A stretch of DNA of 64,000 nt from Tropicimonas sp. IMCC34043 (GTDB lineage: Bacteria > Pseudomonadota > Alphaproteobacteria > Rhodobacterales > Rhodobacteraceae), in NCBI RefSeq assembly GCF_003390845.1, contig NZ_QMEK01000001.1:1736001-1800000 (forward strand), in the 5' to 3' direction. Below are positions 55,404-64,000 of this stretch, one piece after another; the stretch's first letter is position 1, and each line of letters begins with the position of its first letter. Both the position numbers and the translations under genes were made by a program. The notes below the pieces were generated by a model. The model ran no database searches and was not told where the DNA came from. It was given only the letters and a program-made list of their open reading frames with translations.

Positions 55404-56735
55404 ATGCCACAGAATCTGGATATGCATCCGCCCGGCGACACGGCCGAATTCAGCGACAGCGCCTGGGCCGATGTGTTGCAGGCGGTCGACCGTACCTATT
55501 CCGAACTGGTCAGCTATCAGGAGCAGCTTGAAAGCCGCAACAACGAGTTGCGGGCGCTGCGCCGGGTTCTGGCCTCGATCCTGACCTCGGTCAGCGATTT
55601 CCTGATTGTCATCTCCCGCGACGGGCTGGTCGAAGAGGCAAGCGCCTCGTTCTGCACGGCCCTCGACAGAAACAAGGAGGCGCTGAGCGGCGCCGAGTTC
55701 GCCGAGTTCGTGGTGCCGGGCGACCGCGAGGCGTTGCGCGCGGCGCTGGCACAGGTTCTGGGCCGCGGCCACGACATGACGCTGGAGGTCTGTCTCGAAA
55801 CCGCCCATGGTGCGGACCCGGTCGAGCTGCGGATTGCGCCGCGGCTGGATCGGCGTGGGCGGCGGTCGGGGGCGGTGCTGACCGGGCGGCCGCTTGGCGA
55901 ATTGCGCCGCGCCTATTCCGAGCTGGAGGCCAGCCACCGCGCCCTGCAGGACACCCAGAGCCAGCTGATCCGCAACGAGAAACTCGCCTCGCTCGGCCGG
56001 CTTCTGGCCGGGGTGGCGCACGAGCTGAACAATCCGATCAGCTTTGTCTATGCCAATGCCCATGCGCTGGAAAAATACGCCAGCCGGTTCGAGGCCTATT
56101 TCGAACGGGTGCAGCAAGGGGCGACCCGCAAGGAGTTGATCGGGCTGCGCCACGAGCTAAAACTGGACCGCGAGTTGAAGAACCTGCGCACGGCGGTCGT
56201 GGGCGCTAGGGACGGCGCAGAGCGGGTGCGCGACATCGTGGAGGATCTGCGCCGCCTGTCCGCCGATGGATCCGGCGAAGCGGCCGACATCGATCTGGCC
56301 GAGATCACCCGCGTCGCCGCCAGCTGGGTCGAACGCGGCACGAAATCGGACGTCACGATCCGGTTCGAAGGTCTCGACGCCCTGCCGGTCCGGGGCCGGC
56401 CCGGCCATATCCAGCAGGTGGTAATGAACCTGCTGCAGAACGCGACGGATGCGGTTGCCGAGGTCGACGCCCCGCTGATCCGGATCCTGCACCGCACCGA
56501 AGGTCCTCTGGCGGTGATCGAGGTGATCGACAACGGCCATGGCGTGCCGGCCCAGATCGCCGAGACCATTTTCGACCCGTTTTTCACCACCAAGGACGTC
56601 GGCAGCGGCACGGGACTTGGCCTGTCGATCAGCCACAAGATCGCCAAGGAACACGGCGGCGACCTGAAGCTCTGCAGCACTGCGGGTCCGGGCGCCTGTT
56701 TCAGGCTGGAACTGCCCAGGGGGGGCGATACATGA
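55404..56735 (+). CDS. hupT: H2-responsive sensor histidine kinase HupT
   Basis: A 443-residue soluble kinase. A short coiled coil and PAS domain (about 65-175) precede the phosphorylation site in VAHELNNPISF (H-box) and the ATPase boxes VVMNLLQNATDAV (N), VIDNGHGVP (G1), FDPFFTTKDVGSGTGLGL (F, G2). In R. capsulatus HupT phosphorylates HupR unless the HupUV sensor has bound H2. hupR is not in the window. The stop overlaps the hupU start (ATGA). Confidence 0.95.
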   Translation: MPQNLDMHPPGDTAEFSDSAWADVLQAVDRTYSELVSYQEQLESRNNELRALRRVLASILTSVSDFLIVISRDGLVEEASASFCTALDRNKEALSGAEFAEFVVPGDREALRAALAQVLGRGHDMTLEVCLETAHGADPVELRIAPRLDRRGRRSGAVLTGRPLGELRRAYSELEASHRALQDTQSQLIRNEKLASLGRLLAGVAHELNNPISFVYANAHALEKYASRFEAYFERVQQGATRKELIGLRHELKLDRELKNLRTAVVGARDGAERVRDIVEDLRRLSADGSGEAADIDLAEITRVAASWVERGTKSDVTIRFEGLDALPVRGRPGHIQQVVMNLLQNATDAVAEVDAPLIRILHRTEGPLAVIEVIDNGHGVPAQIAETIFDPFFTTKDVGSGTGLGLSISHKIAKEHGGDLKLCSTAGPGACFRLELPRGGDT

Positions 56736-57724
56736 ACGTTCTCTGGCTGCAATCGGCGGGCTGCGGCGGCTGTACCATGTCGCTGCTCTGTGCCGAGGAT
56801 CCGAACGTTCTGGAGGCGCTCGATGCCTATGGGCTGGACCTGCTCTGGCACCCGTCGCTCAGCCTCGAGACCGGGGCCGAGGTACGCCGGCTGCTGGACC
56901 GCTGCCTGAGCGGCGAAGTCGCGCTCGATATCCTGTGTGTCGAGGGTGCCATTGCCCGCGGGCCGCGCGGCACCGGGCGATATCAGATGCTCGCCGGCAC
57001 CGGGCGCGCGATGCTCGACTGGGTGCGCGATCTGGCAGACGTCGCCCGGCATGTGGTGGCGGTGGGCAGTTGCGCGGCCTTCGGCGGCGTCACCTCGGCG
57101 GGCGAAAACCCCTCGGACGCGGTCGGCCTGCAGTTCGAGGGCAGCCACCCGGGCGGCGCCCTGCCGCAGGGGTTCCGCGCCGGCGGCGGCCTGCCGGTCA
57201 TCAATGTCGCGGGCTGCCCGACCCATCCGGGCTGGGTCGTCGAGGCGCTGCTGATGCTGGCCGACGGGAGCCTCGCGTCCAGAGATCTGGACAGCTTCGC
57301 GCGGCCACGGTTCTATGCCGACACCCTTGTCCACCATGGCTGCTCCAGAAACGAATACTACGAATACAAGGCCAGCGCCGAGCGTCTGTCGGATCTTGGC
57401 TGCATGATGGAAAACCTCGGCTGCGTCGGCACCCAGGCGGTGGGCGATTGCAACATCCGCCCCTGGAACGGCGGCGGCAGTTGTACGCGGGGCGGATACC
57501 CCTGCATCAACTGCACGGCACCCGATTTCGAGGAACCGAACCACGCCTTCACCGAAACCCCCAAATTCGCCGGTATTCCGGTCGGGTTGCCGTCTGACAT
57601 GCCGAAGGCGTGGTTCATGGCACTGGCGAGCCTGTCGAAGGCCGCAACGCCGGTGCGGATCTCGACCAATGCCACCGCCGACCGCATTAAGATCCCGCCC
57701 CGGTCAAGGAAACCGCGGTCGTGA
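56732..57724 (+). CDS. hupU: Small subunit of the H2-sensing hydrogenase
   Basis: A 330-residue small subunit starting MNVLWLQSAGCGGCTMSLL. It has no Tat signal, unlike HupS, so the sensor stays in the cytoplasm. Fe-S cysteines are in AGCGGC, VGSCAAFGG, VAGCPTHPG and the C-terminal CTRGGYPCINC region. With HupV it binds H2 and informs HupT. The hupV start overlaps its stop. Confidence 0.95.
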   Translation: MNVLWLQSAGCGGCTMSLLCAEDPNVLEALDAYGLDLLWHPSLSLETGAEVRRLLDRCLSGEVALDILCVEGAIARGPRGTGRYQMLAGTGRAMLDWVRDLADVARHVVAVGSCAAFGGVTSAGENPSDAVGLQFEGSHPGGALPQGFRAGGGLPVINVAGCPTHPGWVVEALLMLADGSLASRDLDSFARPRFYADTLVHHGCSRNEYYEYKASAERLSDLGCMMENLGCVGTQAVGDCNIRPWNGGGSCTRGGYPCINCTAPDFEEPNHAFTETPKFAGIPVGLPSDMPKAWFMALASLSKAATPVRISTNATADRIKIPPRSRKPRS

Positions 57725-59154
57725 CGGACGAGACCCTTCTGGTCGGGCCGTTCAACCGGGTTGAGGGCGATCTCGAGATCCGGCTGACGGTCTCGGGCGG
57801 GCAGGTGCAAACCGCACAGGTGAATTCGCCGCTTTTTCGCGGCTTCGAACGGATGCTGCTGGGCAAGTCCCCGACGGACGCGTTGACCCTGACGCCGCGG
57901 ATCTGCGGCATCTGCTCGATCAGCCAGTCTGCCGCGGCAGCCCGCGCGCTCTGCGCCGCTGCGAGTGGACAGCCGGCACCGCAGGGCGCGCTCGTCACAC
58001 AGCTTTTGCACGCGGTCGAGAACGTCGCCGACCATCTGACCCACTTCAACCTGTTCTTCATGCCGGATTTCACCCGGCCCATATATGCCGGTCAGCCCTG
58101 GCATGACGAGGCGGTGGCGCGGTTCACGGCGATGAAGGGCTCGGCCATTCATGCGGCGGTCGACGCCCGCAGCAAGCTTTTGCACATCACCGGCCTGCTG
58201 GCCGGCAAATGGCCCCATACTCTGGCGATCCAGCCCGGCGGCGTGACGCGGGCGCCATCGCCGCGCGACCGGGTCCGGATAGATCTGACATTGCGAGAGT
58301 TTCGCCGCTATCTGGAGCAAACCCTGTTCGGCGCGCCGCTGGAGGCATTTGCGGACCTGTCGACACCGGACCGGTTGATGGCGTGGGAAACCGGCGACGC
58401 GGGGCTGTTCCTGCGCATCGCGGCTGTCACCGGCCTTGCAGATCTGGGGGCGGGATGCGGGCGGTTCCTCAGCTTTGGCGCCTATCCGGGGCCGGAGGGA
58501 TGCGGCTTTGCCCGCGGCCTCTGGACCGCCGATGGCCTGCAGGGGCTCGATACCGACACTATTGTCGAGGATCTGTCCCATGCCTGGATGCTCGGGGATG
58601 CCGTTCACCCGAACCGCGGCGACACCATCCCCGACGAGGACATGCAGGCCCCCGCCTATAGCTGGTGCAAGGCGCCGCGGCTGGGCGGGCAGATCGTCGA
58701 AACCGGCGCGCTGGCGCGTCAGGTGGTCGATGGCCACCCGCTGGCGCGCGCGCTGGCCGCGGGCAAGGCGGGCGTGCTCGCCCGTGTCGCCGGGCGGCTG
58801 CTGGAGATCGCGCGCACCCAGATCCTGATGGAACGCTGGGTGGCGGCGATCGACCCCGCCCAGCCCTTCATGGCGCCCGTGACCCTGCCGCGGTCCGGGG
58901 CGGGCGAGGGTCTGGTCGAGGCGGCGCGCGGGGCGCTGGGGCATTGGCTGTCGATCAGGGATGGCCGCATCGACCGCTATCAGATCATCGCGCCCACGAC
59001 CTGGAATTTCTCGCCCCGGGACTCCGCCGGCACCCCCGGCCCGGTCGAGGCCGCGCTCGAGGGCGCGCCGGTGCTTCCGGGCGAGGAGACGCCAATCGCC
59101 GTTCAGCATATCGTGCGCAGTTTCGATCCCTGCATGGTCTGCACGGTGCACTGA
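57721..59154 (+). CDS. hupV: Large subunit of the H2-sensing hydrogenase
   Basis: A 477-residue NiFe large subunit, GTG start. The metal cysteines are in RICGIC and in DPCMVC at the end. The protein ends three residues after the last cysteine (CTVH), with no C-terminal peptide, so no maturation protease is needed. Ile64 and Phe112 are the bulky gas-channel residues of H2 sensors. It forms the sensor with HupU. Confidence 0.95.
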   Translation: MTDETLLVGPFNRVEGDLEIRLTVSGGQVQTAQVNSPLFRGFERMLLGKSPTDALTLTPRICGICSISQSAAAARALCAAASGQPAPQGALVTQLLHAVENVADHLTHFNLFFMPDFTRPIYAGQPWHDEAVARFTAMKGSAIHAAVDARSKLLHITGLLAGKWPHTLAIQPGGVTRAPSPRDRVRIDLTLREFRRYLEQTLFGAPLEAFADLSTPDRLMAWETGDAGLFLRIAAVTGLADLGAGCGRFLSFGAYPGPEGCGFARGLWTADGLQGLDTDTIVEDLSHAWMLGDAVHPNRGDTIPDEDMQAPAYSWCKAPRLGGQIVETGALARQVVDGHPLARALAAGKAGVLARVAGRLLEIARTQILMERWVAAIDPAQPFMAPVTLPRSGAGEGLVEAARGALGHWLSIRDGRIDRYQIIAPTTWNFSPRDSAGTPGPVEAALEGAPVLPGEETPIAVQHIVRSFDPCMVCTVH

Positions 59155-61412
59155 TGGCGTCAGGCCGGCTGATCCGGGTGCGCGGGCAGGTGCAGGGCGT
59201 GGGCTTTCGGCCCTTTGTCTGGCAACTGGCCGAACGCCTTCGGTTGCGGGGCGAGGTGCTGAACGACCCCGAGGGCGTGCTGATCCGGGTCTGGGGCATG
59301 GGCCTCGACGACTTCGAACGCCGCATCGCGGCCGAGGCGCCGCCGCTCGCCCGCGTCGATGCCGTCGAAAGCGCCCCGCTTGACCTCGATCCGCCGCCAG
59401 GCTTCAGCATTGCCGCATCGACCGGCACCGGCGGGCGCACCCGCGTCACCCCGGATGCGGCGACCTGCCCCGAGTGCCTGCAGGAAATCCGCACCCCCGG
59501 CGCGCGCCGCCACGGCTATGCCTTTGCCAATTGCACCCATTGCGGGCCGCGGTTCAGCATTCTTGCCGGGCTGCCCTATGACCGGGCGCAGACCGCGATG
59601 GCGGATTTCGCGATGTGCCCGGACTGCGCCGCCGAATATGCCGACCCCGCCGACCGAAGGTTTCACGCCCAACCCGTCGCCTGCCCCGCCTGCGGCCCGC
59701 GGCTGTGGATCGAACGCGGCGGACAGGAAATTCCCGGCGACGCCATCGGGTTGGCCGCAAGGGCGCTGGCCGAAGGTGAAATCCTTGCGATCAAGGGGCT
59801 GGGCGGGTTCCATCTGGCCTGCGATGCCACGAATGCCGAGGCGGTCGCGCGCCTGCGGCACCGCAAGCACCGCCCGGCCAAGCCCTTTGCGCTGATGGGC
59901 ACGGCTCAGATGATCGGCCGCCACGCCCGGCTTTCTGCCGCGGAACAGGCGCGGCTGCGCGATCCGGCGGCGCCGATCCTGCTGCTGCGCGCCGCCGGGG
60001 CGCCGCTGCCCGAGGCGTTGGCGCCGGGGCAGAGGACGCTTGGCTTCATGCTGCCCTACACGCCGCTGCACCACCTGCTGCTCGACGCCGTCAACGGCCC
60101 GCTGGTGATGACCTCGGGCAACCTGTCGGGGGAACCGCAGGCGATCGGCAATGATGAGGCGCGCGAAAAGCTTGCCGGTTTTGCCGACGCCTTTCTGATG
60201 CACGACCGGCGGATCCTGCGGCGTCTGGACGACGGGGTCGAACGCATCACGCCGCAGGGCGCGATGACGCTGCGCCGCGCGCGCGGCCGGGTCCCGGGCA
60301 CCCTGCCCCTGCCGCCGGGGTTCGAGGCCGCCCCGCAGGTCGCGGCGCTTGGCGGGCAGATGAAATCGGCGATCTGCCTTCTGAAGGACGGACAGGCGCT
60401 GCTGTCGCACCATCTGGGCGATCTCGACGATGCATTGACCTGGGACGCCTTCCTGCAGGCCGAGGCCGATTACACGGCGCTGTTAGACCATCGCCCCGAG
60501 GTCTTAGCCGTCGATCTGCACCCCGAGTTTCGCGCCACGCGCCACGGCCGCGCGCGGGCCATGTCCGAAGGGCTGCGTCTGGAGGAGGTGCAGCACCATC
60601 ATGCCCACATGGCCGCCGCCCTTGGCGAGGCAGGCTGGCAAGGCGCGCGCGCGGTCGGGATCGTGCTGGACGGTCTGGGGCTCGGGTCCGATGGCACGGT
60701 CTGGGGCGGCGAGGTTCTGGTCGGCGATTATGCCGGGGCGACCCGCGCCGCCTGGCTGACACCCGCGCCACTGATCGGCGGGGACAGGGCGCAGATCGAG
60801 CCATGGCGCAATGCGCTGGTCAGGCTCGATGCGGCGGGGCACGGCGATCTTGCCGACCGGCTGTTTCCCGGCGCCCCGCTGGCACTGGCCCGGCAGGTTG
60901 CGGCGCGGGGGCCGAATGCACCGATGTCGAGCTCGGTCGGGCGGCTTTACGATGCGGTGGCGGCCTGCCTCGGGATCTGTCCGATGCGGCAGAGCTTCGA
61001 GGGCGAGGCCGCCATGCGGCTGGAGGCGCTGGCCGAGGGTGCCGATGGCAGCGCGGGATATGCGTTCGGCCAGAACGGCCCGATGCTCGATCCGGCGCCG
61101 GTGTTTCAGGCGCTGGCCGGGGACCTGGCGGCCGGCATGGACAGGGCCGGGATTGCGGCGCGGTTTCAGACCGGGCTGGCGCGTGCCTTTGCCGGTGCCG
61201 CGCGGCAGGCGGCCATGGCTGCGGGGACACGGACCATCGCGCTGTCGGGGGGCTGCTTTCAGAACGCCACGCTGCTTGCCCTGACCTGCGCCGCCCTGCC
61301 GGAGTTCAGGCTTTGCCTGCCGCGCGAGGCCCCCGCAAACGATGGCGGGCTGGCGCTGGGACAGGCGCTGGTGGCGGCGGCGCGCGCCCTGCGCCTGCCG
61401 GAAAGTTCCTGA
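59154..61412 (+). CDS. hypF: Carbamoyltransferase HypF, NiFe-hydrogenase maturation
   Basis: A 752-residue protein with four domains in order. First an acylphosphatase domain (RVRGQVQGVGFRPFVWQLAE, shown in part), then two zinc fingers (CPECL...CTHC, CPDC...CPAC), then a YrdC-like domain (AIKGLGGFHLACDA), then a Kae1-like carbamoyltransferase domain with VQHHHAHMAAAL. It makes carbamoyl-adenylate and passes the carbamoyl group to HypE for the cyanide ligands. The start overlaps the hupV stop by one base. Confidence 0.96.
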   Translation: MASGRLIRVRGQVQGVGFRPFVWQLAERLRLRGEVLNDPEGVLIRVWGMGLDDFERRIAAEAPPLARVDAVESAPLDLDPPPGFSIAASTGTGGRTRVTPDAATCPECLQEIRTPGARRHGYAFANCTHCGPRFSILAGLPYDRAQTAMADFAMCPDCAAEYADPADRRFHAQPVACPACGPRLWIERGGQEIPGDAIGLAARALAEGEILAIKGLGGFHLACDATNAEAVARLRHRKHRPAKPFALMGTAQMIGRHARLSAAEQARLRDPAAPILLLRAAGAPLPEALAPGQRTLGFMLPYTPLHHLLLDAVNGPLVMTSGNLSGEPQAIGNDEAREKLAGFADAFLMHDRRILRRLDDGVERITPQGAMTLRRARGRVPGTLPLPPGFEAAPQVAALGGQMKSAICLLKDGQALLSHHLGDLDDALTWDAFLQAEADYTALLDHRPEVLAVDLHPEFRATRHGRARAMSEGLRLEEVQHHHAHMAAALGEAGWQGARAVGIVLDGLGLGSDGTVWGGEVLVGDYAGATRAAWLTPAPLIGGDRAQIEPWRNALVRLDAAGHGDLADRLFPGAPLALARQVAARGPNAPMSSSVGRLYDAVAACLGICPMRQSFEGEAAMRLEALAEGADGSAGYAFGQNGPMLDPAPVFQALAGDLAAGMDRAGIAARFQTGLARAFAGAARQAAMAAGTRTIALSGGCFQNATLLALTCAALPEFRLCLPREAPANDGGLALGQALVAAARALRLPESS

Positions 61413-61615
61413 CCGGAACGCTGGCCGGACGGCTACATTCTCACCGCAGCGATCCCGGCACAGCCATATCAATTAACTGTTTTTACTATGAAATTTAATT
61501 CCGGGCCGCGAGTCCATTTGGTTTTGCACCGCGTAGACCGGGCTGATCTGCTCGATGCCAAAGGGATGTCTGCACGCACATCCCGCGGACATCGGACCAG
61601 CAGGGAGGGCCCGCA
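61413..61615 (+). promoter_or_regulatory. hupS upstream region and leader
   Basis: 203 bases. An A/T-rich block (about 61470-61503) could be the promoter or an IHF site (TATCAA-TTAA-CTG fits the IHF consensus with one mismatch). In the leader, GGGATGT (61563-61569) pairs with ACATCCC (61578-61584), and GATGTC (61565-61570) can pair instead with GACATC (61588-61593). The two hairpins exclude each other, just before the ribosome site. Confidence 0.45.
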
Positions 61616-62728
61616 TTGAGCCAGATGGAAACCTTCTATGACGTCATGCGGCGGCAGGGGATCACCCGGCGCAGTTTCATGAAATATTGCTCGCTCACGG
61701 CCTCGGCGCTGGGGCTCGGACCAGCCTTCGTGCCGAAGATCGCCCATGCCATGGAAACCAAACCGCGCACGCCGGTCATCTGGGTGCATGGGCTCGAATG
61801 TACCTGCTGTTCCGAAAGCTTCATCCGCAGCGCCCATCCGCTGGCCAAGGACGTGGTGCTGTCGATGATCAGCCTCGATTACGACGACACGCTGATGGCC
61901 GCCGCGGGCCATCAGGCCGAGGCGGCGATGGAAGAGACCATCGAGAAATACAAGGGCAACTATATCCTTGCCGTCGAAGGCAACCCGCCGCTGAACGAGG
62001 ACGGGATGTTCTGCATCGTCGGCGGCAAACCCTTTGTCGAACAGCTCCGCCATGCCGCGGAACATGCCAAGGCGATCATCTCCTGGGGCGCCTGCGCCTC
62101 CTACGGCTGCGTGCAGGCGGCCTCGCCCAACCCGACGCGGGCCACGCCGGTTCACAAGGTCATCACCGACAAGCCGATCATCAAGGTGCCGGGCTGCCCG
62201 CCCATCGCCGAAGTGATGACCGGCGTCATCACCTACATGCTGACCTTCGACCGCCTGCCCCAGCTCGACCGTCAGGGGCGGCCGCAGATGTTCTATTCCC
62301 AGCGGATCCACGACAAATGCTATCGGAGACCGCATTTCGATGCCGGCCAGTTCGTCGAGGCCTGGGACGACGAGAACGCGCGCAAGGGCTATTGCCTCTA
62401 CAAGATGGGCTGCAAGGGGCCGACCACCTACAACGCCTGCTCGACCGTGCGCTGGAACGACGGGGTCAGCTTTCCCATCCAGTCGGGCCATGGCTGTATC
62501 GGCTGTTCCGAGGACGGCTTCTGGGATGCCGGCAGTTTCTATGACCGGGTGACCGACCTGACCCAGTTCGGCGTCGAGTCGAATGCCGACAAGATCGGCA
62601 TTGCCGCCGCGGGCGTCGTCGGCGGTGGCATTGCCGTCCACGCCGCCGCGTCGATCCTGGTGTCGGCGCAGCGCAAGGCACAGTCCAAGGACCCCTCCAA
62701 AGAGACCCATGAGGAGACCAGATCATGA
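61616..62728 (+). CDS. hupS: Uptake hydrogenase small subunit
   Basis: A 370-residue precursor. The TTG start at 61616 is preferred: GGGAGGG lies six bases before it, and the resulting [15 protein letters not shown] matches HupS N-termini. The ATG at 61625 would be too far from the site. The Tat motif is TRRSFMK. Fe-S cysteines are in [22 protein letters not shown] and later CIGCSE. A C-terminal hydrophobic helix (about 330-358) anchors it to the inner membrane. The stop overlaps hupL (ATGA). Confidence 0.95.
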   Translation: MSQMETFYDVMRRQGITRRSFMKYCSLTASALGLGPAFVPKIAHAMETKPRTPVIWVHGLECTCCSESFIRSAHPLAKDVVLSMISLDYDDTLMAAAGHQAEAAMEETIEKYKGNYILAVEGNPPLNEDGMFCIVGGKPFVEQLRHAAEHAKAIISWGACASYGCVQAASPNPTRATPVHKVITDKPIIKVPGCPPIAEVMTGVITYMLTFDRLPQLDRQGRPQMFYSQRIHDKCYRRPHFDAGQFVEAWDDENARKGYCLYKMGCKGPTTYNACSTVRWNDGVSFPIQSGHGCIGCSEDGFWDAGSFYDRVTDLTQFGVESNADKIGIAAAGVVGGGIAVHAAASILVSAQRKAQSKDPSKETHEETRS

Positions 62729-64000
62729 GCGTTACCCCGAACGGGTTCGACCTCGACACGACCGGCCGCCGCATCGTTGTCGATCCGGTGACCAGGATCG
62801 AAGGCCACATGCGCTGCGAGGTGAACGTGGACGAGGACGGCGTGATCCGGAACGCCGTCTCGACCGGCACGATGTGGCGCGGGCTTGAAGTGATCCTGAA
62901 GGGCCGCGACCCGCGCGACGCCTGGGCCTTTACCGAGCGGATCTGCGGCGTCTGCACCGGCACCCATGCGTTGACCTCGGTGCGCGCGGTCGAGGATGCG
63001 CTGGGGATCACCATCCCCGACAACGCCAATTCGATCCGCAACATCATGCAGCTGAACCTGCAGATCCACGACCATGTCGTGCATTTCTATCACCTGCACG
63101 CGCTCGACTGGGTGAACCCGGTGAATGCGCTGCGCGCCGACCCCAAAGCCACGTCCGAGCTGCAACAGATGGTGGGGCCGAACCACCCGCTGTCCTCGCC
63201 GGGCTATTTCCGCGATGTGCAGAACCGGCTGAAGAAATTCGTCGAAAGCGGCCAGCTCGGCCTGTTCAAGAACGGCTATTGGGACAACCCGGCCTACAAG
63301 CTTCCCCCCGAAGCGGACCTGATGGCCACCACCCATTACCTCGAGGCGCTGGACCTGCAAAAGGACATCGTCAAGGTCCACACCATCTTCGGGGGGAAGA
63401 ACCCGCATCCGAACTGGCTGGTCGGGGGGGTGCCCTGCCCGATCAACATGGACAGCGTCGGTGCCGTCGGTGCGATCAACATGGAGCGTCTGAACCTTGT
63501 CAGCTCGATCATCGACAAGTGTACGACCTTCGTTCAGAACGTCTATCTCCCCGATGTGATCGCCGTCGGCGGGTTCTATCGCAACTGGCTTTATGGCGGC
63601 GGGCTGAGCTCGCAGGCCGTGCTGGCCTATGGCGACATCCCCGAACATCCCAACGACTTCTCGCCCGGGCAGTTGCACCTGCCGCGCGGGGCAATCATCG
63701 ACGGCAACCTCGAAGAGGTGCACGACGTCGACCCGCGCGACCCCGACCAGATCCAGGAATTCGTCGATCACTCGTGGTATTCCTATGGCGAGCCTGGCCG
63801 CGGCCTGCACCCCTGGGATGGCGTGACCGACCCGGAATTCGCGCTGGGGCCGAATGCCAAGGGCACCAGGACCAACATCAAGGAACTGGACGAGGCGGCG
63901 AAATATTCCTGGATCAAGGCGCCGCGCTGGAACGGCCACGCGATGGAGGTGGGCCCGCTCGCCCGCTATATCGTCGGCTATGCAAGTGGCCACGAGGCCA
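62725..64000 (+). CDS. hupL: Uptake hydrogenase large subunit (cut by window end)
   Basis: The first 425 residues of the NiFe large subunit. [20 protein letters not shown] (first metal cysteines Cys74 and Cys77), [16 protein letters not shown], and [19 protein letters not shown] are the family blocks. The gas-channel positions are Val76 and Leu124, as in standard uptake enzymes. The C-terminal cysteine pair and cleaved tail lie beyond the window. With HupS it oxidises H2 and passes electrons to the quinone pool. Confidence 0.96.
   Translation, partial: MSVTPNGFDLDTTGRRIVVDPVTRIEGHMRCEVNVDEDGVIRNAVSTGTMWRGLEVILKGRDPRDAWAFTERICGVCTGTHALTSVRAVEDALGITIPDNANSIRNIMQLNLQIHDHVVHFYHLHALDWVNPVNALRADPKATSELQQMVGPNHPLSSPGYFRDVQNRLKKFVESGQLGLFKNGYWDNPAYKLPPEADLMATTHYLEALDLQKDIVKVHTIFGGKNPHPNWLVGGVPCPINMDSVGAVGAINMERLNLVSSIIDKCTTFVQNVYLPDVIAVGGFYRNWLYGGGLSSQAVLAYGDIPEHPNDFSPGQLHLPRGAIIDGNLEEVHDVDPRDPDQIQEFVDHSWYSYGEPGRGLHPWDGVTDPEFALGPNAKGTRTNIKELDEAAKYSWIKAPRWNGHAMEVGPLARYIVGYASGHEA

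Noticed and set aside
61413-61615. HupR-type TTG-N5-CAA palindrome or sigma-54 promoter for hupS
   Set aside because: Both patterns were looked for by eye and neither was found; only an A/T-rich block and hairpins are seen.

Overview
The window is GC-rich, gene-dense DNA from an alphaproteobacterium of the Rhodobacteraceae (Rhodobacter/Rhodovulum-like). Four things support this. The gene order hupT-hupU-hupV-hypF-hupS-hupL is that of Rhodobacter capsulatus. There is a phaZ / phaC-phaP-phaR polyhydroxybutyrate locus with CTGC-N3-GCAG operators. There is a GTTC-N7-GTTC (alphaproteobacterial LexA-type) box. Several family-specific small proteins occur (DUF2842, DUF2065 after hflC, a DUF6280-like protein). 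The assignment rests on gene content recognised by eye; no database search was run.

Layout. 0.3-5 kb: rpmG, a DUF533/TerB-like protein, RNase P RNA, and a minus-strand operon gatC-gatA-two small lipoproteins-AmpD-like amidase. 5-10.7 kb: ceramidase-like membrane protein, metallo-hydrolase, periplasmic DsrE-like protein, tadA/rluB divergent pair, MFS exporter, 2Fe-2S ferredoxin, and a DnaE2-like OB-fold fragment behind an SOS box. 11-18.8 kb: a secreted protein of tandem 58-residue repeats, then the envelope quality-control run hflK-hflC-DUF2065-Deg protease, gor, rpiA and thiamine pyrophosphokinase. 18.9-27 kb: housekeeping genes (purA, secG, pyrG) and a VPLPA-CTERM phosphodiesterase.

27.4-35.2 kb holds an accessory metabolic island: a complete polar amino-acid-type ABC importer, a glutamine-synthetase-like ligase, a class I glutamine amidotransferase, a DegT-type aminotransferase and a LysR regulator. 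The pairing of ligase and amidotransferase resembles gamma-glutamylation routes for amines, but the substrate is unknown. 35.2-39.7 kb is the PHB locus. 39.7-52 kb carries mixed metabolic genes, an EF-P gene, and the pcm-tolC-popZ-like group.

52-53.8 kb is a decayed integration site: a complete tRNA-Cys, a 5' half copy of tRNA-Cys in inverted orientation, and a frameshifted tyrosine integrase. From 55.4 kb to the window end lies the H2 system. HupU and HupV form the H2-sensing hydrogenase and signal to the histidine kinase HupT. HypF makes the cyanide ligands of the active site. HupS and HupL (HupL cut by the window edge) are the energy-conserving uptake hydrogenase. Almost all neighbouring genes in this run overlap by 1-4 bases, apart from the 203-base leader before hupS.
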